Shown here: piece after piece, positions 35,238-46,784 of the stretch | Layout: the number at the start of each line of letters is the position of its first letter | How positions within the stretch are numbered: position 1 is the first letter of the stretch | Assembly (NCBI GenBank): GCA_030278955.1 | Contig: JAOANR010000005.1 | Location: forward strand, 35,529,105 to 35,593,104 | Length of the DNA: 64,000 bases | Direction of reading: 5' to 3' | Origin: Hygrophila difformis | Taxonomy: Eukaryota; Streptophyta; Magnoliopsida; Lamiales; Acanthaceae | Translations under genes and position numbers: made by a program | Notes under the pieces: generated by a model | Told to the model about the DNA's origin: nothing | Seen by the model: only the letters and a program-made list of their open reading frames with translations | Databases searched by the model: none

Positions 35238-37683
35238 CTAAATGAGACACAACAATAACGACAGTCAATATAACATGAGGTTAAAATGGCAACGCATTTA
35301 AGCATGAAAAAATAAGGACAAGGACACGCAGGCCACACCCAGCGGGCGAACACCTGACCAGGAACAGTGGGTTGCTGTCGAGGCACATATATGCTGCCAC
35401 CAAAACCAGTTGCAGGTGATGGTTGAACTGGAAATAAATGGAGAAATAATAATCTATGAGGACTAAAAGATGTACAAGTCAAAAGATTTAACGGAGGGAA
35501 CATAAGAAACAAATACTGTGTAACAGCAGGTCACAAAAGGAAAAGGTAAAAGGAAAAGGCGGTATGAACAGTCCCTCACCAGGAGTAGCAGGACAAGCCC
35601 CAGAGGTATTCAGGAGAAACTCAGATGAACAGAGTTCAATGGAGCAATCAACCAGACCATCTTCAAAAGCAGCTGAATCACCATCAATGCAAAAAAGTAG
35701 TCGCAAGATAAGCTAAAAAATACGGACACAGTACGGAGCACACGAAACAATATAGGGAAAACCATTTAGTGCAAGGGAATTCGCGACCACAATTATAAAG
35801 AAGTATGCCAAACGCAACTAACTAAAACAATTTATACAGGACTTATAGCCCATATAAAACATAGAACCCCCAATGAAAGCAAAGAGTACGGAAATAGAAT
35901 AGGCTCACGTCTGACAAAATAATGGGCAAATGTCTCCAACTGATGAAACAATAGTACGATGATAAACGGCAGGTGGCATATTAGAAAATACCATAGAAAC
36001 CAACTCTTGGAAGAAGCGTGAGAGGATGACACCAACTAAGTGGAAGAATGTTACAAAGATCAGGTTAAAAAAACCAAGGGGGAAAACGGAATTCTTCTAA
36101 GACAACTGCCAAAGAGTTGCCAAAAAAAAAAGTAAGCCACAGGACAAAGGAGTCAACCAGCAGGGGAAGCATATAACAGCACGCAAACTGACAAAGTGCT
36201 GGTCCAATCAGTCAGCTCGAACAGAAGGTAGAGAAATAACCAACGGCAATAGACAGGTGGGCCACATGGGGTGGGGAAATACGTACAGGGGCAGGGAAAA
36301 TAAACATCCGTGCGGAATAAAGATTATATCCACATACAATAATAAAATAGACATCCACGCGGAATATAAAACAGCCACGCAACAATAATCAAACCACACA
36401 AGAGAGACTATCCATAACAAGCATAAGTTTACCATTGGGGAAAGGGCGCGACGAATCATACGACTGGCCAGGGAATGCCGAACGAACTACAATAATACCA
36501 ATGAAAAATTAGAACAAAAAATGAAAAAAAATGAAATTACAAGACACCAAGCAATGCAACAATAAATAGCTCACAATTTCTTTTGCAAGGTACTTGCATA
36601 GCTGCGATAGAAGGCGGATCAATAGACAAAAACAAAGTAAAACCATGAATCAAATAACAACAGTAATAAAGATTCATAAAAAGCTCAAACCCCACACCAA
36701 AAATACAAGGAAGAGTTCAACAAACCAGGGTGACCGACAGAGACAGCATGGAAGAGAGAATAAGAACCGTCCATGGCTGGATAAGAGGACAAAAGAACAA
36801 TTGTCATCCAAATTAAATGTCGAAACAAACAAAAAGGAGACAAAAGATGAGGTTACAAAGGGAACAACCAGGCCGCGGCGAGGCACAGCGACGGAGGGCA
36901 AATGCAGCAGAACAAGATTCCACAACGCAATCGACCAAGTTGTCTTCAAACGGGGATGCCAAAGAAGCATCCATTTGAAAGCATGTAATGTCAAACAGAT
37001 GCCTGCAAACTACAAAACAAAGAGTAATATCCTTATTATATACGCGAAGCAAGAAGAAGGTGCATTAGAAAACGGTAAGATAAAACGAAAGGACAAACCC
37101 TCCACAACAAGAACGTAAGAAACGCATCAATCAAAGAGAAGGCCGCCCCATCATCTTTGGTACCGCCAGACTCCAACACTCGGGATCCGTAAATTCTAGG
37201 GTTCAGCAAAAATCGGAGCCAAAACTCACAAAACGGAAACACACCAAACCCACAATCGACGGCGCAAGGGTTTGGGGGGTTGGATTTGGCAATCGCGATT
37301 AGAAATTTTGCCTATCCTCCTTCAACGGGTCTGGAGAACCTGGAACAGAAAAGGCGAGGCGAGGGCAGGGCGACGGAGATCAGGCGTATCGGTGAGTGTA
37401 GCGTAAGGAAGTCGAAATCGCGATTCGGTGAAAGACGGAAGAGAGGGCGGAGAGGAGAAAGGAAGAAAGGGGGCTGAGAATCCAACGATCCAAAATGAAA
37501 GAATCCTACGGTCAGAAAATGAAATTGGCGATCGGACGATCCACTTTCAATTGAGCCACGATCCAACGGCTACGCAGACTCAGAAGCATCCAACGGGTAG
37601 AAATGAAATTGGATTGGGATGGACGGTCCAGATTGCAATTGCAGGAGTAAAAATTTTGAGGCAGCTTTTTATAAAGGGTAAGA
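35238..37683 (-). other. 5' part of the Helitron with putative mini-exons
   Basis: The minus strand shows several short open segments bounded by splice-like sites. One lies near 35366-35430 (VQPSPATGFGGSIYVPRQQ, after TTCCAG and before GTCAGG). Another is at about 35580-35680 (AFEDGLVDCSIELCSSEF, ending before GTGAGG). A third is at about 36870-37005 (PFEDNLVDCVVESCSAAF, after TTTGCAG). The last two are clearly related to each other. The GC-rich end (37290-37680) looks like a 5' leader. Exon limits are by eye. Confidence 0.45.
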
Positions 37684-38138
37684 TATTCATCCAATTGTAT
37701 TTCTAGCACATATTATGCATTACCTCAGCACATGCATATAATGAATAATACTCATTAATTAGATTTTGGAAGATATCAATTTTGTTTGATTATGGAATCT
37801 TTGTAAGTTGAATATATTTTAGCACATTATGAACTGAATGTTAGCACATTTAGCAATGACTCATTTAGAAAGTGAATAATAAGAAGTACTCATTAATTAC
37901 ATTTTGAAAGGAATTAATTAGGATTGCTTATTGAATCTTTCTAAGAACAATACAACTTAGCACAAAATACACTGAATATTAGCACATGAAGCACATGTAT
38001 AAAAAATGGCTTTGATGCATACTAACCATACCCTCGAATAAGTAATAGAAAGTTACTTATTACTTTTCAATTTATAAATATATATAGTCCTTGCCACTCA
38101 CTTTTCCCCCCTTGTGAGGAATATCATGGACTGTTGGA
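37684..38138. other. Non-coding interval between Helitron and LINE relic
   Basis: AT-rich, with irregular repetition of AGCACAT-type words at 37705-38000. No gene or clear element end is seen. Confidence 0.5.
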
Positions 38139-38345
38139 AGCTCTTTATGGGGTTTGGTGGTACCATATTTGCGTGAACCCAATTTGGTTGCGGATTGTTT
38201 GGCCAACCGTGGGGCTAGGGAGGATGAATTCTTTACGACATGGGTGTTTCTCTATACAATAATGTGCACCCGTTTTTAGCTAATGATTTGGCGGGGCGGG
38301 GTATAGTATCCTCGAGTTTAGTTTCATTTTGCTTTTCCCTCATTT
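38139..38345 (+). pseudogene. LINE (non-LTR retrotransposon) RNase H tail, relic
   Basis: One frame reads YLREPNLVADCLANRGARED, the C-terminal pattern of RNase H domains in plant L1-type elements. A second frame continues with HPFLANDLAGRGIV after a frameshift. It is followed by T-rich sequence and a short A-rich tail near 38430-38440. Only the 3' end of the element is present; it is inactive. Confidence 0.6.
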
Positions 38346-38450
38346 CTCTTCCCCTCCTTTAGTTTTTTTCTTTGTTTTTTTTTAATTTTTTTTATCTTTC
38401 CTCTTTGCCGACATCTTGTATTTCATGTTAACTAAAAAAATTATAATGTA

Positions 38451-38709
38451 CTACCTCCGTTTTTTTTATATTTGCAACACATACAAAAATGCTACTATTC
38501 ACTATATGACTTTAACTTAAATTTTTATCATAATTTTAGGTTTTAAAATATAGTCATGTGTGATCTTGTTAGATTCGTCCCGTCTTATAGTTTCTAAAAT
38601 CAAACTTTTATAATTTTTACTTATAACGAACTTGAGTTATTAATGATTTAAAATATGTATTGGATGACGTGAAAGGTGGGTCCGTAGCAAATATAAAAAA
38701 CAGATGGAG
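38451..38709. mobile_element. Stowaway-like MITE, 259 bp
   Basis: Terminal inverted repeats start CTACCTCCGTTTTTTTTATA and, on the other strand, CTCCATCTGTTTTTTATAT. TA dinucleotides flank both ends (38449-38450, 38710-38711). The CTCCNTCYGT end is typical of Stowaway elements of the Tc1/mariner group. Nothing coding is inside. Confidence 0.75.
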
Positions 38710-38732
38710 TATAATATATAAATATATACTTA

Positions 38733-38808
38733 TAATATATAACTTGTGTGGCTTGAGCTCCCACACAACTTTCCCAATACATGAATGTCAATGTTTACCA
38801 AAAAAATA
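38733..38808 (+). mobile_element. SINE 3' fragment
   Basis: TTGTGTGGCTTGAGCTCCCA to GTTTACCAAAAAAAT resembles the 3' half of the intact SINE at 48499 and the fragment near 63830. The tRNA-like head is missing. Confidence 0.5.
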
Positions 38809-38883
38809 TATACATATAATATATATTATAATTTTATTAAATATATATATTACATGTGTAAATTACTCAATACCTATTATATA

Positions 38884-39368
38884 CTCCCTCCATCCCATTT
38901 AACTTGTATTGATTGACTTTTACACACAATCTAATGCACTTTTTCAACTATTAATATCCCAAAATATATGCAACAAAAAATTATGTAAAAAATATATATT
39001 TCTAAAACTACATGATTATACGATTTAAACAATACCCAACTCGATATTTTTTTCCCAAATATATACATGCAATAAAATCGAGTCAAAATTAAACAATGAA
39101 CAGAGTCAAAAGTTAAACATGACAGGTTAGTATTTATACTATTACAGTAGTACTCCATTATAATTATAATCCCCACTATGTATTATAATAAAATACTAAT
39201 ATTTATATATGTAGTATATTTGGGTTTATTATAGTATATAATAATAAATAATAAATACTGCTATATTATAATTATTTATTTAAATAACAATATTTGAATT
39301 CTCCTTATTGTTCCTCAATCTAATTTTTTTTTTTTTTGCGAAGCCATCCAAGGCTGAAAATCTACTTA
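38884..39368. other. AT-rich interval with one Stowaway-like end
   Basis: At 38884 TACTCCCTCCATCCCATTTA is a Stowaway-type terminus, but I could not find its matching opposite end. The rest is low-complexity TA-rich sequence. Confidence 0.4.
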
Positions 39369-39490
39369 GGGGATGTTTGGGAGTCAGCGAATCCATTAGC
39401 AGATAGCATATTCGGAGAGAGAACTGTAAAACAATATATACTTCCAATATGCTATATGATGGTTAATATGCTGTCTTCCAAACATCCACT
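39369..39490. mobile_element. Harbinger/Tourist-like MITE, 122 bp
   Basis: Inverted ends GGGGATGTTTGGGAG and, on the other strand, AGTGGATGTTTGGAAG, flanked by TTA (39366-39368 and 39491-39493). Size, TTA duplication and GGG-TTTGG type ends fit Tourist-like elements. Confidence 0.65.
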
Positions 39491-40089
39491 TTAATCTAAT
39501 TCAAATAGCACCCATGCTTGCTTACCCAAAAAACATATCCCCATCTAAAGGGTGAATGGAATCAGGTTCCAGAATCTCATTCCCTTTTTTTTTTTTTTTT
39601 TTTTCATCACCTTACAGAGGAGTAAGATTCGTACGGATTATTAAAATAGAAAATTTAAAAAAATATATTTAAGATAAAAATGAAAAAGAAGTGAGGAAAT
39701 GGATAGAGACAAAAGAAAGCGTGCGAAGTACGTCCCGCACGCGTACTCCAAATACGTGTGCCATGACTTTCAAGTTCCGACCAAACTAGATAGATAAACA
39801 TCATCATTTGACCGCCACTACCTTGTCTTATTCATCACCTGCTGTTTTTGCTGGTTTTCTGATTCCCCTCCTCCTCCGCTTTCCTGCCCACAGCCTTCAG
39901 CCCCCCACTTGTCAATTACTACTAATAAAACTAATCCAATTTCGAAACCATCAGCGCTCAAACTTCCTTAACTCCATATATTAACGTCTCCCCCCAAAAG
40001 CTCCTGCAATTTCTTCCAACATTATTATTAACCTACTTTCTTCAGACAAAATCATCTCTTCACTCTTGTTGTTCTCAATTCTAGCTGAT
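39491..40089 (+). promoter_or_regulatory. Upstream region of the BYPASS1-related gene
   Basis: Contains a poly-T run (about 39580-39604) and a TATA-like CCATATATTAACG near 39975-39986, about 110 bases before the start codon. It is followed by a pyrimidine-rich stretch typical of plant 5' leaders. The core promoter is inferred from position only. Confidence 0.35.
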
Positions 40090-41004
40090 ATGGTACTACT
40101 GTCTCACAAACTCGGCCTTTCCCACAAACCTCCCTCCAAGGATCATCACCTTCTTCAACATCATCATTTATTCGCTGTTTTCCGCTCCAAGATCGCTGAT
40201 TTCATTGCCCGGACATTCCTCAACAACCGCTACCCCAAACCCGATGATGACGATGCGCCGGCGCTTCTATCCCTGGTGGGGTTCCAGAAATGTTTCCAGC
40301 TGATCGCTTTTACCGACAGGGCTTTCGCCCAAATGGCGGCGGAGATGGACTATCCGATGACCCGATGGGGGACCAAATCGACGGAGGAGTATCTCAGCTA
40401 CAGCCTCAACTTGCTCGACGTCCTCAACTCCATTACGTCATCTCTTTCCCACCTCAACCAGGCTAGGGTTTCCATTTTGCATTCCCTGGTGGTCAGTAAT
40501 CATTGTGGAGGAAACAAGAACCGGGTAAAGATTTCTGTTCCGGACAAGGGGAAGGACTTCAAATTGGGAGACTACTCGATCGGGGTCGGAATGGATGGCA
40601 ATGAAGTCGACAGTGATAAGGAATTTGTGGTTGTCCAGGCCTTGAGGGTGTCTAAGAAAGTTGAATTCTTGGCGCTGGGATTTGTGCTATCGGGGTTATG
40701 CAGCCACCCCAAGCCCTACCTGGAAATGAGGAAATCGTGTTCGTGCCATGATGGGTTTAAGGATTCGGCGATGGAAGGTCTGGATTTGAGGCTGTGCAGA
40801 GAGGTGGGAGAAGCAATGTTGATGGAGGATTTGAGAGAGATAAACGGAGGGTTAGATGGGGTGTCTGTGGAGGAGATGAAGGGGAGATTGAAAGTGATGG
40901 AAGATGCAATCAAGGCGGTGGAGAAGGCAGCAAATGATATGTTCTATGATGTTTTGGGAAGGAGAAATAAGTTGCTAGACAACATTCGATTGACATGTAA
41001 ATAA
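40090..41004 (+). CDS. BYPASS1-related (BPS1-like) protein, single exon
   Basis: Intact 304-residue frame from ATG 40090, the first ATG after an upstream in-frame stop-free TTG. After a His-rich N-terminus (HHLLQHHHLF) come LSLVGFQKCFQLIAFTDRAF, MDYPMTRWG and YLSYSLNLLDVLN with SHLNQARVSILHSL, the helical pattern of the plant BYPASS1-related family. The C-terminus (VEEMKGRLKVMEDAI, DMFYDVLGRRNKLLDNIR) matches the family's end, where a near RDTLLENLR segment is usual. It is slightly shorter than Arabidopsis BPS1. BPS1 itself limits a root-derived growth-arresting signal; whether this paralogue does so is unknown. No signal peptide is evident. It is the only convincing host gene here. 3' signals were not resolved. 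Confidence 0.82.
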   Translation: MVLLSHKLGLSHKPPSKDHHLLQHHHLFAVFRSKIADFIARTFLNNRYPKPDDDDAPALLSLVGFQKCFQLIAFTDRAFAQMAAEMDYPMTRWGTKSTEEYLSYSLNLLDVLNSITSSLSHLNQARVSILHSLVVSNHCGGNKNRVKISVPDKGKDFKLGDYSIGVGMDGNEVDSDKEFVVVQALRVSKKVEFLALGFVLSGLCSHPKPYLEMRKSCSCHDGFKDSAMEGLDLRLCREVGEAMLMEDLREINGGLDGVSVEEMKGRLKVMEDAIKAVEKAANDMFYDVLGRRNKLLDNIRLTCK

Positions 41005-41989
41005 TACTTCATTAGAATAGTTCATAGCTAGTCTACTTAGCTTGTACATAAATAAGATGTTAATTCAAGGGTAGCTAGGATTATGAAGTGAATTGATCAA
41101 TGGAATATTAGAAAATTCATAAATGTAATTTGCATGATTTGCAAAATTGAACAATGAACTAATGGTCTAAATTTCACCCCTTTTGGGGGAACAAAGGGAA
41201 ATCCGTTGGTGAATCTTGCAGTGTTTGCCTTGGCATTCTTACAATCAACAAAGGCACAAAACCACTTCAACAACATCAACACAATCGATCCAAATTCATT
41301 CTCATATGTGAGCAAATTCTTAAACATGGAGAGGGCTTCTAAATGCTAATAAATACATATGCTCAATTCTGTCTCTCTGCACAAATAATTAATACACCAA
41401 AGCCATCAATCAAACAACATTATGTCATTATCTTAAAGCACAATCAATCCAATGGCCAAAAAGTTTCCAAAACCAGACACCTGCAGCAGAAAAATTACAA
41501 TTAAATTAACTAATGTGATTCATATGAAGTAGTATATCGGAACACCAGAGATTATTATACGTGAACAAATAATTAATCCCAATAAGATCTTTCATAGAGT
41601 CTGACTCTAGTGCTTAATTTAAAGGGCATAAAAGATAAAAGAGCAGAGTAGAATAGAATAAAACAGAAGCAACAGCAAAACCCTGCATGGTGTATCTGAT
41701 CTCTCTGTTCTGCATCATCAAATGGCATCAAACCAAATCCAATCCCTGTATACAATGCCACTTGTACCATGATTCGATCATTTATCTCAACTTCTGTCTG
41801 TTGACTTAGTTTGATAATTCATTTCAACTGTACATGGAAATGAAGGACACTATCGAAGTCGCCTCTGTATAGTGCCTGACAGAGCTGTACAAGTTTGTTT
41901 ATCTGATAGTAGTATTCTTCTATGGTCTTTCAAAAACTAGCTACTTGTAGTCTTTCTCTAGTTGGTACAAATGTTTTCACTATTAAACA
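41005..41989. other. Downstream intergenic region
   Basis: No supported gene. Short open frames on the minus strand (41097-41327 and 41573-41770) lack recognisable domains and have ordinary base composition. They could be remnants of an exon or untranslated sequence. Confidence 0.5.
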
Positions 41990-42739
41990 TGTAGGGTTAG
42001 TCCACTTTATTGGGCTTGACCACCAATATAAAAAAAAAAAAAAAGAAAAAAGGAAAAACACTTACCGAATTGAGAAGTAAAGGCGGCATTTATTATTACA
42101 ACCAACCAAACATCAATCATAGAGGCAGTGAGTGAGGCAGACCGACGTGAGCTGCAGAACAATTTTGAGAAGCAGAAAAAGTGCAGAAAACCAGAGAAAG
42201 AAAACAGAGAAGGAAAAGGAGGAAGAAGAAGGACGATCAGTCATTCCGTCCGGCAGAAAAATTCACATCTTTGGTGAAATCCTTTCTCTTACACCTCTCG
42301 TGTTCTTAGCCTAGAATTGTGTTCTAGAAGTATATATATTTCTTTGAGAATCCACTGCCGACTGTCTATATTGTTGATTAGCCAAGATTAGTGAAAATCT
42401 TGATGATTGTTGGTGAACCTCTAGGCATATGCTAGAGAGAAACGTTGGTGTACCCATTATTTGATATAGTGGAGATTTTGAGATGGTGGCGACTGACCCG
42501 TGGTTTTTACCTTCATTTTGAAGGGTTTTCCACGTATAAATCTCGGTGTCAATTTACTGCTTTACAGTTGCTTTGGTTGGCCTATTGTTGATTTGGTGTT
42601 GAATTGGTTTAATTGGCTTAATTGCATCTGTTGGAAACTTATTTGGCACACAGGAGATATACTGTTTTGGATATTGGTATTGTTTGGTATTTTCTGGTGA
42701 TCCCACAGGTTCCGCACTGTTCCGCTATTTTTCCCAACA
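41990..42739 (+). repeat. 5' LTR of the copia element
   Basis: TGTAGGGTTAGTCCACTTTA to CCCAACA, 750 bases. It differs from the 3' LTR by a longer A run, a small deletion after GTAAAGGC and scattered substitutions. Confidence 0.93.
42027..42035 (+). promoter_or_regulatory. TATA box of the copia LTR
   Basis: CCAATATAAAAAA just inside the LTR start; the same box is in the 3' LTR near 46822. If it is used, U3 is short. Confidence 0.45.
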
Positions 42740-42742
42740 AAC

Positions 42743-42754
42743 TGGTATCAGAGC
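42743..42754 (+). other. Primer binding site of the copia element
   Basis: TGGTATCAGAGC, complementary to the 3' end of initiator Met tRNA, three bases after the LTR. Confidence 0.9.
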
Positions 42755-42799
42755 GAAAGTTGGGCTGTGGAAGTTTTGATAGTATATCTATGTATTGAA

Positions 42800-45700
42800 A
42801 TGGATGAGCAAAATTCCTTTGGAATGATGAAATTGAATTCTGGGAATTATGCTATTTGGAAAAGAAAGATGCTCGATCTGCTTTATTGCAAAGATTTATT
42901 TAAGCCGGTGTTGGGCAAAGAAAAGCCAAATGATGTGAGTGATGATGCTTGGGGAGTGTTGCACATGAAAGCTTCTGCTACCATTAGGCAATGGGTAGAT
43001 CCCAATATATTCCATCACATTGCAGAGGAAACCAAAGCAAATTTATTGTGGAAAAAGCTAGAGCCACTTTATGAGAAAAATACTTTCAGAAACAAGGCAT
43101 TACTCATTAGAAGACTTGTGAATTTGAAATTCAGGGATGGAAAAAGTATGACAGAGCATACCAGTGATTTTGTGGGATTGGTAAATCAGTTAGCTGGGAT
43201 GAAATTAAATCTTGAGGATGAGTTACAGGCACTGCTACTTCTGGGGTCTCTACCGGATAGTTGGAAAACACTAGTGGTCTCATTGAGTAATTCAGCACCA
43301 GGTGGAACACTAACCATGGAGATGGTTAAAGACTGTTTACTCAATGAAGATGCAAGAAGAAAAGAAAAAGGTGAATCCTCTTCAGATGTTCTAGTTTCTC
43401 AGAAGCCAGTGAGACAGGGAAGAAGTAAGAGCAGAAATCCACAAGGACGTGATTAACATTATACACCAAGAGGAAGGTCTAAGAACAGAAAAGAGATTAG
43501 ATGTTATCACTGCGACAAGTCGGGTCACATGAAGAAAGAGTGCAGGATCTTGAAAAGGGAAATTGCAGAAGGCAAGAAAGAAGAAAAAGAGACTAATGCA
43601 GTTAACCACAACAGTGATGCAGTTACTGTCTTAGATGACAGTTGTGTTAGTCTAGTGTGTCAGGACACTGATTGGGTGATTGATTCTGGCGCATCGTTCC
43701 ATGTTACATCTCATGGTGACTTCTTCAGTTCGTACTCTTCTGGTGATTTTGGTAATGTCAAGATGGGAAACAATGGTGTTTCAAAGATTGTGGGCATTGG
43801 AGAGATTTGTTTGGAGACAAATCTTGGTACCAAATTAATACTCAAGGATGTGAGACATGTTCCAGATATTCGTCTCAATTTGATCTCAGCTGGAAAGTTA
43901 GATGATGATGGTTTCTGCAACTACTTAGGTGAAAGTAAATGGAAGCTCACCAAAGGATCTTTGATAGTTGTAAAAGGAAATAAAGTGAGCACACTCTATG
44001 TTATGCAAGCAAAGATATGCAAAGGGGAGACAAATGTTGTTCAGAAAGGTGTCAGCATTGACCTATGGCACAAGAGACTTGGCCATGTGAGTGAGAAGAG
44101 CTTGCAGACTCTCTCAAGGAAGCAATTTCTACCGAATTTGCAAGGTACATCTCTGAAAACTTGTCTTGATTGTATTGCTGGTAAAGCACATAGAGTTTCA
44201 TTCCATACTTATCCTCCACATAGAAAGTCTGGTGTACTGGATTTGATTCATATTGATGTTTGTTTTATGCGAGATAAATCTCTTGGAGGTGTTGTCTACT
44301 TTGTTACATTTATTGATGACCACTCAAGGAAAGTTTGGGCCACTGCTTTGAAAACCAAGGATCAGGTTTTTGATATCTTCAAGGAGTTTCATGTCAGGGT
44401 TGAAAGGGAAACAGGAAAGAAGCTGAAGGCAGTGAGAGCAGATAACGGTGGTGAATACAGAGGGTCGTTTGAGAGCTATTGCAGAACTTATGGTATCAGG
44501 CTTGAAAAGACTCCAGCTAAGACACCACAGCTGAATGGTGTTGCTGAAAGGATGAACAGGACAATTGAAGAAAGGATCAGGTGTATGCTTTCGAATTCAA
44601 AGCTTCCCAAAAGCTTTTGGGGGGAGGCTATGCGGACTGCAGTTGATTTGATTAATATTTCTCCAAGCACTGCCCTTGATGGTGATGTTCCCAACAGAGT
44701 TTGGAGTGGGAAAGATGTTTCCTATGACTACTTGAGAGTGTTTGGCTGCAGAGCATTTGTTCATGTTCTGAAAGATGAGAGGTCGAAGCTTGATGATAAG
44801 GCCAAAGAATGCATTTTCTTGGGTTATGGTCATGAAGAACTTGGTTACAGGTTATGGGATCTAGTGAACAAGAAAATTGTGAGAAGCAGAGATGTTGTGT
44901 TTCTTGAAGATCAGTATGGGGATGATGTCAGCAAAGATAAGAGTCTCAGTTCCTTTGCAAAGATTCAAGTCAGATTGGATCCAGTTCCTTCTCCCTTAGT
45001 AGGTCATGATCACGGGGGAGACGTACAACCAGAGGTTGGTGATGATGTTAATGATGAGCCTGCAGCTGATGATGTTGATCCAGTTGGAGAAGTACCACAA
45101 CCACCACTACCAGTTGAGCCAGTTTTGAGGAGATCCACCAGAGAGCGCCAACCACCAAAGAGATATAACACCAATGAGTATGTGATGCTTACATATGGAA
45201 ATGAACCTGAAAGCTATGAAGTTTCCATTGGCCATGAAGCCAAGAATTAGTGGTTGAAAGCTATGCAAGATGAGATGAAATCTTTAAAAGATAATCAGAC
45301 TTATGAATTGGTAAAACTACCAGAGGGTAAGAAAGCACTCAAGAACAGGTGGGTTTACAGGTTGAAGACTTCAGAAAATAGCTCACAACCAAGGTACAAA
45401 GCAAGGTTGGTTGTGAAAGGTTTTGGTCAGAAGAAAGGTGTTGACTTCGAAGAAATATTTTCTCCAATTTTGAAGATGAGCTCCATCAGAGTTGTTCTTG
45501 GTCTGGCCGCCCATTTAAATTTGAAAATTGAGCAACTTGATGTGAAAACTGCATTCCTTCATGGTGATTTAGAGGAGGAAATCTACATGGAACAACCTCA
45601 AGGCTTTGAAGTCAAAGGGAAAAAGAACTTGGTTTGTAAGCTTAAGAAGAGCTTGTATGGATTGAAACAAGCTCCGAGGCAATCGTACAAGAAGTTCGAT

Positions 45701-46762
45701 TCATTTATGATGGGTCAAGGGTATACCAGAACACTATCTGATCATTGTGTGTTTGTGAAGAGGTATTCTGATGATGACTACATTATCCTACTGCTATATG
45801 TAGATGACATGTTGATTGTTGGCCATGATGCTAACAAGATTGAGAAGTTAAAGAGAGAATTGGATAAGTCTTTTGCAATGAAAGACTTAGGCCCTGCTAA
45901 ACAGATACTTGGCATGAAGATAACCCGAGACAGGAAGAAGGGTAAACTTTGGCTATCTCAGGAATGCTATGTTGAGACTGTGCTTGAGAGGTTCAACATG
46001 AGCAAGGCAAAGGCAGTATCTTCTCCACTTGCAAGCCACTTCAAACTTTCAGTTAAACAGTGCCCTACAAGTGAGAAAGAAAAAGAAGAGATGAGCAAAG
46101 TTCCTTATGCATCAGCAGTTGGCAGCTTGATGTATGCTATGGTTTGCACAAGACCAGATATAGCTCATGCAGTTGGAGTAGTGAGCCGGTTTCTCTCTAA
46201 TCCAGGAAAAGAACATTGGACTGCAGTGAAATGGATTCTCAGATACTTGAGAGGTACTTCCAGTGTATGTTTATGCTTTGGTACTAATGAGCCTACTCTG
46301 GTTGGATATACAGATTCAGATATGGCAGGTGATGTCGATTTCAGGAAGTCCACGTCGGGGTTCTTGATGACTTTTGCAGGGGGAGACGTCTCTTGGCAAT
46401 CAAGATTGCAAAAGTGTGTTGCTTTGTCTAGTACTGAAGCTGAATATATTGCCATCACAGAAGCTTGCAAAGAAGCTTTGTGGATGAAGAAATTGTTGGA
46501 AGAGCTTGGCATTGAACAAGAGAAGTGGATTGTTTACAGTGACAGTCAGAGTGCAATCCATCTATCTAAAAATTCGAGTTTCCATTCAAGATCCAAGCAT
46601 ATTAATTACATGTATCATTGGATTCGTGACGTGCTTGAGGACAAACAGTTGAGTTTGGATAAGATCCACACAAGTGAGAATTCAGCAGACATGTTCACCA
46701 AGTCTTTACCGAAAGAGAAGTTCGAAGCATGCAGGCGAGGAGCGGGTTTGGTAGAGTCCTAA
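42800..46762 (+). pseudogene. gag-pol: Copia gag-pol polyprotein with two in-frame stops
   Basis: One frame of about 1,320 codons from ATG 42800 (MDEQNSFGMMKLNSGNY). Gag ends in the zinc knuckle CYHCDKSGHMKKEC (43502-43543). Next come protease WVIDSGASFHVT, integrase HHCC (HKRLGHVSEKS, CLDCIAGK) with core residues in HIDVCFM, RADNGGEY and NGVAERMNRT, then RT with YVDDMLIVG (near 45800) and RNase H with GYTDSDMAGD and ALSSTEAEYIA. Order is gag-PR-INT-RT-RH, as in copia. Stops: TAA at 43454-43456 just before the knuckle, and TAG at 45248-45250 between integrase and RT. There is no frameshift. The element is recently dead, or alive only with suppression. Confidence 0.93.
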
Positions 46763-46772
46763 AAATGAACTG

Positions 46773-46784
46773 ACGGGGGAGAAT
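46773..46784 (+). other. Polypurine tract of the copia element
   Basis: ACGGGGGAGAAT directly before the 3' LTR. Confidence 0.85.

Larger units (their letters stand above)
30475..37683 (-). mobile_element. Autonomous-type Helitron, decayed, 3' end not resolved
   Basis: A rolling-circle transposon on the minus strand. It encodes the typical plant Rep-helicase, broken by mutations. The likely 5' terminus is at 37683, where the minus strand reads A|TCTTACCCTTTATAAAAAGC, matching the TC start and A-T target preference of Helitrons and resembling plant 5' ends. The 3' terminus (hairpin plus CTRR) was not found and may be in the gap. Bases 30475-31050 show no coding sequence. Confidence 0.85.

Noticed and set aside
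38884..39170. A complete second Stowaway MITE
   Set aside because: Only one terminus (CTCCCTCCATCCC) is convincing; the opposite end does not pair.
41097..41770. Small minus-strand proteins downstream of the BYPASS1-related gene
   Set aside because: Short, no recognisable domain, and no splice or promoter context.
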